A stretch of DNA of 64,000 nt from Oxytricha trifallax (Eukaryota; Ciliophora; Spirotrichea; Sporadotrichida; Oxytrichidae), in NCBI GenBank assembly GCA_000711775.1, contig ARYC01000307.1, forward strand, positions 1 through 64,000, in the 5' to 3' direction. The first letter of the stretch is position 1, and each line of letters opens with the position of its first letter. A program made the translations under genes and the position numbers. Below are positions 13,035 to 23,529 of this stretch, piece by piece. Below the pieces are notes generated by a model, which was not told where the DNA came from, made no database searches, and was given only the letters and a program-made list of their open reading frames with translations.

Positions 13035-13065
13035 GTAAGATTTATTCGCCTTTAATATCCTTTAG
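13035..13065 (+). other. 31 nt intron in A1
   Basis: GTAAG...CCTTTAG. Without its removal the frame meets TGA. With it, the joined frame (NKFLS-SFDVL) aligns to A2 across its own 28 nt intron at the homologous position. A shared position in two diverged paralogues is good evidence for a real tiny intron. Confidence 0.8.
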
Positions 13066-13171
13066 TTCTTTTGATGTACTGAGAACTGATTCTCCTTACC
13101 TTAGTTATCTCATTGTGGATGAGCAGAAAGATACTCCTTAAGAAATTAAAAGATTCAATATGAATCTTTTG

Positions 13172-13909
13172 GGGGAAGTCCCCTAACTCTTTGTAGTTTC
13201 ACGCCCCTTCGAAAATTTCCTGCCCCCAACTTTTAAATTTATAATATACCTTAACCCTATATAAACAACATTTTTAATAATTTAGAGGTTTATAATTATC
13301 ATTTGCCTTATTATCTATTGTAAAATATTATGCATTATTATTTTAATTAATAATCTATGTTACTTTATAATATATTAGGAATTTTTATCCTGAAAGAAAT
13401 TACTAAATTTTATAATATAAATTTTAAAGCATAATTGATGATAAAGATTTGGAGGAATTTTTAAAAGTTATATATTTTTATATATGAGGCAAGGATAATT
13501 ATTATTTGTCACATATATTTACAGTGAGCGACCAGGACGAGAAAATTGATACTTGCATTGAAATATGTGGAGATGGACAAAAAAATATTCAAAAACACAT
13601 ATTGAGAAAATCCTCATTCAGTCGTTTGAGAATTCGGGTACTAAAGGTACAAAATTTCTTGAGCTATATATTCTGGAGTTCCACACTATTCAGTCATTAG
13701 AAGAAAAACTATAGGGTAGGAAAATTTCATTTAAAAATCCTAATGCCATCTTTAATAATTAATGGCCCCTATTTATTATGTAAATATATGTGACAAATAA
13801 TAATGATTAGTATTTAATATATCTAGAATTAATTTTGATCTCTAGATTTTTAATTTCCCTTGCCTTTAGCGATTCACCACCACTACTATGAGGCAAGGAT
13901 ATTTCCCCC
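13172..13909. mobile_element. hAT-like TIR element with 8 bp duplication, inside A1
   Basis: The element is flanked by ATCTTTTG on both sides (13164-13171 and 13910-13917). It begins GGGGAAGTCCCC and ends ...ATATTTCCCCC, so the termini are inverted G/C-run sequences. Internally it has AAATTTCCTGCCCCC, a word shared with the element at 38453-38892 (TTTCCTGCCCC), placing them in one family. Eight-base duplications are typical of hAT transposons, but no transposase is present: it is non-autonomous. A smaller element (13498-13804) lies within it. Confidence 0.75.
13498..13804. mobile_element. MITE-like element nested in the hAT-like element
   Basis: Inverted repeats ATTATTATTTGTCACATAT... (from 13498) and ...GTGACAAATAATAAT (to 13804), each about 27 bp with near-perfect match, bound a 307 bp unit. 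Its interior is less AT-rich and has an open frame of 64 codons (13506-13700) with no recognised similarity. The word GAGGCAAGGATA occurs just left of it (13486) and again at 13889, possibly a duplication made during insertion. Confidence 0.7.
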
Positions 13910-14349
13910 ATCTTTTGAATACACTTAGTAAAGATACCCTAAATCAGGCTATGATCGATCTTAACAATATTGTCGGAATTTCAACAAAGTAACTTTTAGC
14001 TCACACAAAAAAATTGAATGAAGAGACTAAAGAAGGCTTGAATGATTTAATTGACCTCTTCCTTAATAAAGATTTTGGTTACTTTATAAGTGTTGGTTAG
14101 AAAAGAATCAAGAATGCCTCAGAAAGAAGAGTGCTAGAGAGAAATACTTTACTTTATTTTTAAGAGCATGATCCATCTAAAATATGGAATTAAGAGAAAT
14201 CACATCAGCTTAGGTAGAGTATGAATTTCACTAAATTAATATTGTCGGAATACATTCGAAATTCTAAAATAAATTAAAGAAAATTCAAAATATTATAGTT
14301 AAAGTCCTCAATTTAAACGATTTTAAGCTCAATCGATAAGGATATGAAA

Positions 14350-14517
14350 ATTAGCTGAACGTTACTTTTGGCGGTACTATTTTATCGCATCCTTGTAGCG
14401 AGATAAATTCAATTTAGTTTTATTAAATGAATTAAGAAGTGTTAGACTAAAGTGTAGTTTTCTCACTACAGGGATGTGATAAAATTGTAACGCCGCCAAT
14501 AATAATGTGCAGCTATT
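14350..14517. repeat. Imperfect hairpin (foldback) ~168 bp
   Basis: Left arm ATTAGCTGAACGTTA..TTTGGCGG, ATTTTATCGCATCC and TGTAGCGAGA is mirrored by TCTCACTACA, GGATGTGATAAAAT, CCGCCAATAA and GCAGCTAT. Arms are about 57 bp with several mismatches. It could be a small MITE or a structural part of the TIR element. Confidence 0.6.
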
Positions 14518-14829
14518 AATGAAACCTCTATCGAATGAGCCCAATATCGTTTAAATTAGCCAACTTTACTTTTATATTTTTACTTTATCTTTTATTAATT
14601 TAACAATTTAGAATCAAAACCCCAAAACCCCTAAAGTTGTTTAATTGAATTTTTTATTGATAAAAGGCTACAATTATACATACTTTATTAAGGTTTTAAT
14701 AGGGTTTATGTAGAGGTTAAATGTTTGAATGTTAGTAAATTAAATAAGTATATCAAACGAGTTTTATTTAATTTCACACCAAAAATTTGCTTATTATCAA
14801 TAGACATATCTTTATAAGTTTCTGTTTGA

Positions 14830-15720
14830 CTGTATCGATCTATAACTACTTTAATTTTCTTAGCTTGGTTTGATTATAGCTTAGTATATCAGCTCTCTTT
14901 GACCTCCAGAATCCTTCTAGTAATCTAAATGTTGCTTAATTCTTTTCTTTGAATCTTTCTCCCTTGCAGCTAAATTAATCGATTCTTGGCATGCTACTCT
15001 CATTATTATCTCTGCTAGTGTCGAGATATCTCATGAAATATCTCCGTCTCTCCAATTCTCTCTCTTTTTGGGAAATAACCTGGAGTACAAATACATTTCC
15101 TAATGCAGAGGCTTATTTACTTTGAGCCCGATTGAAATAAAAAATGTATACTCAAATTGGTTGATAATCTTTCATAAAATTTTCTGGTTTAAGGTCTCAA
15201 TGAACGTAGCCTAGCTTGTGAAGCTCGTCGATTCCTTCAACTATTTGTTAAACTATCTAGCAAATTTATCACTGACATCTATTTTCAGATAAGATTATCT
15301 GTAAGGAAAGTCTGAAGGCTACATAATCTTTACCAAATAGAAATAGCATCAAGCTAGATAATATTCCTACAGTCATTAAAAAACTTGACTTTAATGAGTA
15401 TAATATTCATTAGTAAATTCCATTTGTAACTTGTCATCAGCGAGTAATTAATTTAAAGTATTTATCTTGTAAACTTATTAGTAATGAGTAATGACTCACT
15501 CGCTATTTTATCCTCTAGAGTAATTTAGTTTTCTAGCCAAGAATCTAAGTCAATAGTTTTCAGTAAAGGATTCTGTATTGCCTCTATTTTACCATGATTT
15601 TATTGATATCAGAGACTGAAAGTTTTTGACTGCTTTAAAAAAAAGACTTACTACTGCACATCAACTCTAAAAACTTTCCTGGGCTTGAATCTATTCCCTG
15701 TAGGTTCATGAATTTAGACA
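14830..15720 (-). pseudogene. Kinase-domain gene of the TBE-like element (57 kDa-type)
   Basis: The minus strand encodes GIDELHKLGYVH-x-DLKPENF, the catalytic loop of a protein kinase (HRDLKPEN), followed downstream by GNVFVLQVIS and an acidic/basic tail. The layout is CK1-like. The position usually holding Arg after His reads TGA, so the copy is damaged unless TGA is read through. TBE elements of hypotrichs carry a 57 kDa gene with zinc-finger and kinase motifs at this place; the zinc finger was not recognised here. Confidence 0.6.
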
Positions 15721-17390
15721 AAACTTTGATTATGCATTTTTATTAAGTAATTTTTGAAGTTTCTTGTATGAGAATATGTTTTTTCATAGTACATACTTCC
15801 CATCTCTTTTCTAATGATTAAAAATAACCTCAGCATATTGTTGTGTATACCTCGAATGTCTCTTACAAGTTGAATTGTAAGGGAAAATATAATTACATTC
15901 TTTAAATTTATAGTCAACTATAACAGGTAAAACTTAATGTTCAATGGCGGGTTGTTTTACCTCCTCTTCAGTTTGGGCAGGTTCTTTGATGACCTTTTTC
16001 TTAAATTACATAAAATAATAAAATATTAGTGAATAAGGTGATTGTTAATATTTTGATAAATATAAAATCAATAAGGGTAACTAAATAAAAACATTACTAA
16101 TTTATTCATTTAAAAAAATCTGTTCGACCCATGATTAAGAATAATTAAACTGTCCTAATTACCAACTCAATCTTTGTTCAGAATTACTGTTTGATTAACT
16201 CATATATCTTTTAATATGTTTAAAGCAAATTCTTGGGTTAATTAAAGTGTACTTAATAACACTAGAGAAAAATCACAATAATACTCAAGAAATAGTCAAA
16301 TCATAAGAAGAAACCTATTAGAGAATTCATCTATTTAAAAACGAAAATCTCCATATTTCTAAAAATAAACCATGATCAAAATAGAAGAAATCATTATTTT
16401 AAATAGTGAGTGTGATGAACGCAATGACAAAAGATAAACAGACAAATACATAAAATCAATAGTTTAAATTAGGAGGAAGTGCGATGAAAATATTGACACT
16501 GATAATATAATTATGAATTAAATATATATTTCTAAGACTTTAATTAATAATGATAAAAGCATTCAAGATAAGATTATATAATTTTTTATTTCTAAAAGTA
16601 TATACTAACCCCTTATTCTTTTTTAAATTATTCTTTTATAAATTTCAAAGGTTGATTCGTCAAAAGTGTTATTTGCGGGCTTTCACTAAGTGCGAACGTC
16701 TCTGGTCTCAACTTTTATAGTTACTGGAATGATAGTTTAAATTGACTTCCCAAGAAATGCCACTATTTTCAAAAGGTTAGCGCTCATTTAATCGTAGTTT
16801 GCTGGTATATTTAATTATAATTATGATAAAATCTAGATAACCATAATTGTAGAGTATAAGACATTATGGAAGATTTTTGCTGAGAAGTAAAAATTAAATA
16901 ACCATAAAAACTGTAAGTTGACAAATTTTATGAAAATTTATACATTATAATAGATTGAAATAATCCTAATAAAGTTTAGTATCTCTAGTAGGTCCTTTTA
17001 ACAAATATCTACTAAATTTTGAGGTATCGTTATTAATCATTTATAAATTTAATATGCATAGTTATGTTTTAACCTTAGAATTAAACTCCTAATTAAGTTT
17101 GAACTTATTTTGGAGAATCTCCTAAAATTATAAAACATTTTTATGTTAAATTTAATGGAGATTTCTCAATAAAAATGGAAATCAATCTGTGAAACTTAGA
17201 GCAAGTTTTTGAGTTTTTGCTCATATCATTTCAAGATTGACATTGGTCCTCCCTAATTAATTTAATAAATTTAGAACGAAAATACATGATTTAAAATATA
17301 TTAACATTTCAAGAAAAAGGGACCAAGATGAATTCTTTAAAAGATACAATAAAAGGAAATTATTTCTCAAGATTTTATCGGAAAAATCCA
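15720..17390. other. Interior of the TBE-like element, no gene assigned
   Basis: AT-rich, with short open pieces only. It probably holds the decayed remainder of the kinase-type gene and spacer between it and the central gene. Confidence 0.4.
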
Positions 17391-17397
17391 CATTAAA

Positions 17398-17788
17398 ATG
17401 GATCTTTATAGATACTTGGTTTAGCAAGGTAAAATTTTAGCTTATACTAATAAATTAACCATAGTTAGTCTGTTCTTGCCTATAGACGACGAAACAAAAA
17501 TCTAATTCTTAAAAGCATCACTAAGCGAAGAGAAAAAAGCTTTTAACACTAATGAATAAAGATGATTATAATTTGCCAAAGAGAGACTCTTTCCTTGGCA
17601 TCCTAGGAACTTTGATATCTGAGTACTTAAATGAAGTTATATAGGAAGCACACAAAGAAAGATATAGCATCTCTTTTGTAGAAAAATGGAAAAAAGGAAT
17701 AAAAACAGTGACTCCTGTCTTTAGGAATAAAAAATCATCTTTTCATTTCAAGTTAGCTTACCCTTCTAACTTAATATAAAAACCTTGA
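17398..17788 (+). pseudogene. Central small gene of the TBE-like element (22 kDa-type)
   Basis: The ATG at 17398 opens MDLYRYLVQQGKILA and IDDETKIQFLKASLSEEKK. A frame change near 17560 is followed by RDSFLGILGTLISEYLN and EAHKERYSISFVEKWKK, ending at TGA 17786. Orientation and position match the 22 kDa gene of TBE elements, which has no established function. The frame change may be a tiny intron or a mutation. Confidence 0.5.
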
Positions 17789-18014
17789 ACCATTCTACTT
17801 ATTTTATGAAAGAGCGCAGCAAATTATACAGAGAGAGAGAAAGTCTAAAATAAAGCGCAAATTGATTAAAAGACTTTTTAAAAATTTATAAAAGATAGAC
17901 GAGATGAACTAAGATCAAGGAGCTTGCACTAAGAGAAGAAATATAAGCTTAAAGAAAACTTAAGAAGAAGAAAAGAAAGAGAAACAAAATTCTTTTATTG
18001 GCTAATTTAATATG

Positions 18015-18990
18015 TGTATTTATTCATTCATTTAATTATAAAATTTATTAAAATACTCAAATCTCCCTTCTCTTTCGCAGTCTTTTGCTTTATATCACTG
18101 ACACTAGAAGCAGCACTGTATATAAATCTACTGTATCTATTTTCAAGTCGTGCATCAAGTGATAGAGTGGAAGTTTCCTGTAGTGACCTTTCAAATACCT
18201 CCTATATATTTCAATCCCATTGAACTGAGGTCTGTAGGGAAAATTAATACAGGTGTTATGCTTAGCCTTTATATTCCTTCCTTGAGTCTTATGTTTTATG
18301 GACAGATAATTTATCAACGAATGGAATTATCTCTTAGTAAGGGTACTTGTCTCTGAGTTATTGCAAGAATTTAAAATTTAACTCAATCTTGATAAAACGA
18401 GGGAAGAAACGAAAGTTTCGAGACCATTATCCTTGTTTATTCCACCAAAAATTGCATGAGCTTAAACCTTAAACCTTTTTAAAAAATATACTACTATGTT
18501 GCTAAATATCTTTACCAAGATCTTGAAATGAAGTATTAAAAATAAATACTATCTCATCTGCGTGAATGAAACTTTAAATTATGCTCTTAAGCTCTCTGTA
18601 TTTAATCGAATATATAATCTAAATTATCCTTATAATAAAGAACATTAAAATTAATCACTTTCTTAATGCGATTTACTGTCTTCTAATACATTCTATTCTT
18701 TTTATAAATTTTAACTATGGATTGAGCAGAGATATGAAGCTTATGATATTGGCAATGAACATCACAGCTTTATTGCCAGAGATAAATGAAGCCAGTATTT
18801 AAGAATTTTAATTATTGATAAGATAATAATTGAGATGCTGAGAAAGTTTTAAAGATCTTTTAAGCTTAGTATTAATATCCTATCTCTTTAAATTCAATGC
18901 CAAGAGATGTGAGTCCAATCGTTTTACTGGAGATTTATGAAACAGCCTTGCTATAGAAGTGTAATTTAGAATAGTCTTAAGTTTATCACC
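18015..18990 (-). pseudogene. TBE-like transposase (42 kDa-type, Tc1/IS630 DDE)
   Basis: A minus-strand frame near 18120-18260 contains CINFPYRPQ then FNGIEIY and RYLKGHYRK. This is the C-terminal DDE/DDD region of Tc1/mariner-IS630 transposases (PPYSPDLNPIEHxW-type), with the last catalytic Glu in the IE pair. The rest of the gene towards 18990 is homologous to the relic at 6782-8110 but does not stay open. The protein would catalyse cut-and-paste transposition. Confidence 0.65.
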
Positions 18991-19126
18991 ATATCCATCC
19001 CATCCATAACACAATTTAAATTAAAACTCTAAATAATAGCTTTCATAAGCTGATCCACAGTTTCGCATATACTCTCTTAAGTCAATATAATAACTTCAGG
19101 ATTTGTGGGTTTGAATGTATTCCTCC

Positions 19127-19335
19127 AATATTGTTGACAACTTTGTATTGCTTAAGGTAGATTTCTACAAAACCTGGTTTACTAGATCACATAAATGCAT
19201 GCTTACTGTTCTTGATGAGCTTGAAAAAATCGTTTCATTACCCTTATTGGAAACATTTTGTGGAATTATCTAACACAAAACTCATGTTGGCTTTGTAATT
19301 TATTCTCGTAGGAATGTAATTAAATAGAAATGTTA
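19127..19335 (+). pseudogene. Gene A1, segment after the transposon
   Basis: Continues A1 in frame: NIVDNFVLLKVDFYK, then MLTVLDELEKIVSLPLLE and QHKTHVGFVIYSRRN. It aligns with A2 42700-42940 (MHQKIVSLPQLEYFL, HQIHVGYVTYYF). The segment ends at about 19335, where A2 has its TA insert at 42950. The middle exons of A2 have no recognisable counterpart to the right. Confidence 0.8.
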
Positions 19336-19339
19336 ACTT

Positions 19340-22300
19340 GTGTAACATATAAATTTCAACAATTTGTTTGGTTTCTATTTTAATTTTGAAATTAAAATTA
19401 AAAAAATATTCTATCAAAAGCGATCTTAGAATCGATAAAACCCATAAAATCTTTTAAATTAAGCTTAAAAATTAAATTTTAATAATTTAATCAGATTATA
19501 GAAAGATACTGAACATAAAGCAAGTCTAAAACTAACATATATATTATATTCAAAATTTGAGTGTCCTTGTAAAAAATATTAAATTTGTTTAAAAATATAT
19601 TTATTAAATGAGAAATAAATTGCTAAATCCTAATGTTATTTTGTATTAATTGAGAATGAGCCCTATTTTGTGGAACACAAATCCTCAAATGGAACAAATC
19701 TATGAAAGAAAACTTACATAGCAAACTGGACCTGTATACAAGAGAGTTCTTTCTTTTTTTATAAATCAAAACATAAACCGCCATTGAAATTTCCAAGTAA
19801 ACACCCAAACATCGCAAAGAGTTTAAAGTTAAACTGATTAAATGAGTATTCCCAGTTTTTCCAACTCACAACCTGTTAGAAATCAAGGATAATCTGTGTT
19901 TTCTAATGAAAATGTGAGAATATTCGATCAAACTTAACTTCAAAATCAAGAAAGGATCAATCAACAGAATATTCGAAATTTAAAACTTAATGATTTAAAA
20001 ATGAATTAATTATTGTATAATTTTGGGGTTTTATATTTTACTTAACTTTCTAAACTATTTGATAACTCTCAAATCATCCTTTATTTTATTAAATAAATGG
20101 CAAATTTTGAGATATAATAACCCATAATAGAATTAATAATAAAATTATTCCAGCTCTTTATTTAATTAACCTATCGAAACACAAAAAACATTAATAAACT
20201 TATAAAATGAGTTTAGAAAAATTTTCATAAAATACATATTTTGTGAGGAATAAAATATCCAAAAACTTGTTCATAAGTATTTAAATTTTATTTTACACAT
20301 ATTCAATATATTTTCTTTTGAGAATCTTGGTTAATAAAGACTGACAATGAGTTACTGCTGTTTACAAATGATTTTTAATTTAACTTTTAGATTTTGAATA
20401 TAAATCGATCAAAGTTATTCGCCTCAAAATTCAAAATAGTAAAAAAATTGTGAATATATAATTCTAAAGATAAGTCTTTTTTTAATTAAAGTATTTTTCA
20501 AACATTTTTATACTAATTTTTATTTTTTTATTTATTTTATTTTATTATAATATGAGCTTAGGTGGTAAATTTATATATTTGTACTGCTTGCGTCATTTTA
20601 TTAAATACTTAAAATATTAAAATATCTCTGACTATTTATAATTATATTTTTTATTAATAATGAAATTTCTTTTCTATATAAATTAAATATAATATATTCA
20701 TAATTATATATATTTATAAAATTATTTGCTTTATACATAAAAAATTATATAATTTATAGGTTTGATACTTTTAATAGAAAATAATTTATGAATTACTAAT
20801 CCTCATGTTAAAGTGAGGAATAAAATATTTTTAAAATTATAAAAATTAAACTTCATTTCTCATTCTTATTATAATTATATTCGTTATAAAATATTAAATA
20901 TACAAAAAAATAATTGTTGTCGTCTAGTTAAAATAAATAAGATTTAATATTTGAATTATAAATTGATAAAATACGAAACAATAGGAAAACCAATACATTT
21001 TTAAATCAAAACAGCCATTAATTAAATATATGTAAATTAAAATACAACTTAATTTTATAAAAATAAGCAACAATTTATATTTTTACTAAAGATTATGACT
21101 AGTTGTATTAGAAAGCTTATATTAAGTTTGATTTTCGTTTTTTTAAAAATAAATTCTGATGAATACTTGCAAAATTGCTATACAGATAGATTAGTGTAGC
21201 AGTAAATTAGAAGATTCATAGTACATTTATAATAAATTCTCAATACTGCAATCCTATAAAAATCAAAGCAGCGCTCATTGTAAATTCTATTTTGATATTA
21301 AAATTAATAACTTTAGTGCTAATGAGCTAAAGCTTATAATCAGGTGTATGTGTATTATAAAAGTCAAATTTACGATACATAATTAATAAGTTTTTGAGGT
21401 AAATAGCAACTTAGATATGAAAGGTTTAAGATATTCCATTTTATTAATACTTTATTTTAAGTAATTTTTAGAAATGCATAATTTTATTACGTTATTTAAT
21501 TTTTAATTACAAAAATTTAATTTAAAATATCTATGCATAATATTTTTTAAAAAATCATATTTAGCTTAAATAAATTACACAAATCTTCATGTAATATATA
21601 ATAATAAATGTATTATATAGTTTTTTTTATTTAAGGAATTGATAATTTGTTGTTCTATTTCAATTAATTACTGATACAATTTATTTATTTCTATTGCAAT
21701 CAAGTGGTTCATCTTATCTATTTGCAATGAACAGTGCCTCTCAATTAATCAGCGAGCTAATATTTTTCTAAACTCTTTATATAAATAAAACTCTCGCTTG
21801 TTTTATTTTGAGCAAAATGAAATCAAGGACAAATTTTTAATATTTAATATGAAAGACGGAGATTATATTAAAATTTTTGGCAACTATATTGGCACTTTAT
21901 AATTCAAAATTTTCTAGTATAAACATACTAGTTTGATATCTAGAATTTATTATTTCTAAGTTGTCTAATCTAATGATTGTTAAACAAATTTATGCATAAT
22001 AGAGTTTATATTAGTCAGCTTAAATTAAAATCTTTTAATTTATGTTTAATTTATTATGTTTATTATTTTGTTTGATTTTATTCAATTAAAAATAATTCCT
22101 GGATTATTTATTATTAAAGATTACAATTAATCATCATAACTTATATTTAAACATCAAATAATTATAAAATATAATTGATATATTAATTAATTAAACTTTT
22201 GAAGTTTGTTTTATTACTTTTATTTGCTGAATACGCCTTTTTTTTACTCAATCAATAATTGCAAAAATTGACTGAGTATATTCTTAATGTAAATTATAAC

Positions 22301-22435
22301 ATCAGTATTGATAAAATACATAAATAGAGAAACTTGAATTTAGGAAAAAATCTATTAAAAATAACTGCTAAGAAATAAATATATTTAAAATTTTAATTTA
22401 ATGTTACAATACTATAAGTTTGTCATATATTTATT
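19340..22435. other. AT-rich spacer
   Basis: About 3.1 kb of very AT-rich sequence without a supportable gene. 19990-20035 has TTTTGGGGTTTTATA, a C4A4-like word that could be an isolated transposon end, but no partner was found. Confidence 0.5.
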
Positions 22436-22439
22436 CGAA

Positions 22440-22900
22440 ACTAGCAATGATAAATACTGAATTAAATGTTGGTGTTTGAATTTCTTTTGTTATTAATCAC
22501 ATTGTTTTAATGTTGTTTTGTATGGCCTATGGTCTGTAGTTGATGTTTATGTTTTGTCTACCAATTATTGTCTGTTTCTAAATTCTGTGATTAGTGTTTA
22601 GGAGCAACTTCTGCCTATTGATTTTTCATTTTTCTCTTTATTTCTCTTGTTTGCTGACTTTGGTAATGATAAATAACATTATTTTCTTAGTCAAATTTAT
22701 CTCATGTAACTTATTAATCAAGTCATCATTTCCAACCACATAGCTTGTGCTAAGTTCTATTTGATTTAAATAGCGAACTTCTCTTTTTATTACAACAATC
22801 TTCAATTTTTTTCTCACATTTAATTTTATTCATTACCCATGATTTCAAATTAATTACTATATTAGGCTTCAATTATATTGAATAAGAGTAATTATAGGAG
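22440..22900 (-). CDS. Coding-like stretch, unknown product
   Basis: The minus strand has two open pieces in different frames with protein-like composition: LSTSYVVGNDDLINKLHEIN (about 22800-22680) and RNRQQLVDKTQTSTTDHRPY (about 22650-22450), both Gln-rich through TAA/TAG codons. The plus strand is T-rich and unlikely to code. Composition recalls the B and E genes, but no family was recognised. Confidence 0.35.
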
Positions 22901-23339
22901 AGTAATCGATTTTCTTAAAATTATCAGATATCGTTAACAGCGTAACTAGTAAACAATGTCATCCTGAATCCAATTTATTCGCAGTTCTATTTATTCTAAT
23001 ATAAATATGATAAAATAATAAATAGGTATAATTATATTTTTTTGAGAATTTGTATGAGTCATTTCTCGTCTATAAAATATTGCAGATCTAAATTCATTAA
23101 AAAATGATAGTTCACTGTAAATCTGGGTAGGTTATTATGGATATCCAGTAAGTACACTTTCTTATTTCATTTCAAATGAATTCTATAATAAATCTCATTA
23201 ATATTTATCAATAACTTAAGTAAATGATTTTTAAAATAATCTATATTCGCTCCTAGTTATGATAATGTAATAAAAAAGAAATGAATGAAGTGTAGATTAT
23301 ATTAATTGGCTTTTTATTCAAAAGATATATTATTATATT

Positions 23340-23405
23340 CCTTTCTTGTTTTAAAAAAAAGAAGAAAAATAAAAAAAAAAGAAAAATAGAAAAATAAAAA
23401 AAATA
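23340..23405. repeat. A-rich purine tract
   Basis: A run of AAAAGAA/AAAATA words about 60 bp long just before satellite 2. Confidence 0.8.
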
Positions 23406-23529
23406 TGACTAATCTAATAATAATTAGAAATTCGAAAGAATTTTAAAATATTTTTAAAAATAAATGAATATCAAAATGCCAAAGAAATTTAATTAAATTA
23501 ATATTTAATAAGAAATTAAAATTCAACTT

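Larger units (their letters stand above)
12787..14243 (+). pseudogene. Gene A1, 5' part (paralogue of A2), interrupted
   Basis: The ATG at 12787 opens MESLPPLPIPRPFQ. Comparison with A2 (41174) shows conserved segments: LIARELHSH / LMLQELKCH, FITKEVLPVHRSSI / FITKEIIPVHRKSI, and EIKRFNMNLL / E-IMKFNLNLL. A 31 nt intron (13035-13065, GTAAG...TTTAG) lies at the same place as the 28 nt intron of A2. The frame is broken after NMNLL by the element at 13172-13909, resumes at 13918 (LNTLSKDTLNQAMID) and continues through LLYFQEHDPSKIW to 14243, where a second insertion starts. Removal of both inserts restores a protein parallel to A2. The function is unknown; the C-terminal part in A2 has a Cys/His cluster. 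A1 is most likely a non-functional duplicate. Confidence 0.7.
14615..19113. mobile_element. TBE-like Tc1/IS630-class transposon with C4A4 telomere-like ends
   Basis: The left end is CAAAACCCCAAAACCCC (14615-14631), i.e. C4A4 telomere-type repeats. The right end, read inverted from 19113, is the decayed CAAACCCACAAATCC. AAT flanks both ends (14612-14614, 19114-19116), matching the ANT target of the TBE elements of Oxytricha. Gene order also fits TBE: kinase-containing gene at the left on minus, a small gene in the middle on plus, and a transposase at the right on minus. Length is about 4.5 kb against about 4.1 kb known for TBE. Frames are broken, so it is a relic. Confidence 0.75.
14244..19126. 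mobile_element. Short TIR element (AATATT target) carrying a TBE-like insertion
   Basis: The outer ends are GTCGGAATACATTCGAA at 14244 and, inverted, GGAGGAATACATTC at 19126. Both sides carry AATATT (14238-14243 and 19127-19132). The same terminus and target occur at 56505-56916. Its own sequence is only about 380 bp (14244-14614 plus 19117-19126); the rest is the TBE-like element. Removing the whole block leaves ATTAATATTGTTGACAAC, restoring the A1 frame (INIVDNFVLLKVDFYK) in register with A2 (LQIVNNFVILKVDFFK). Confidence 0.85.

Noticed and set aside
19990-20035. TTTTGGGGTTTTATA as the right end of the TBE-like element
   Set aside because: The end at 19113 has the matching AAT duplication and lies inside the restored A1 junction; 20015 lies beyond the next A1 segment.
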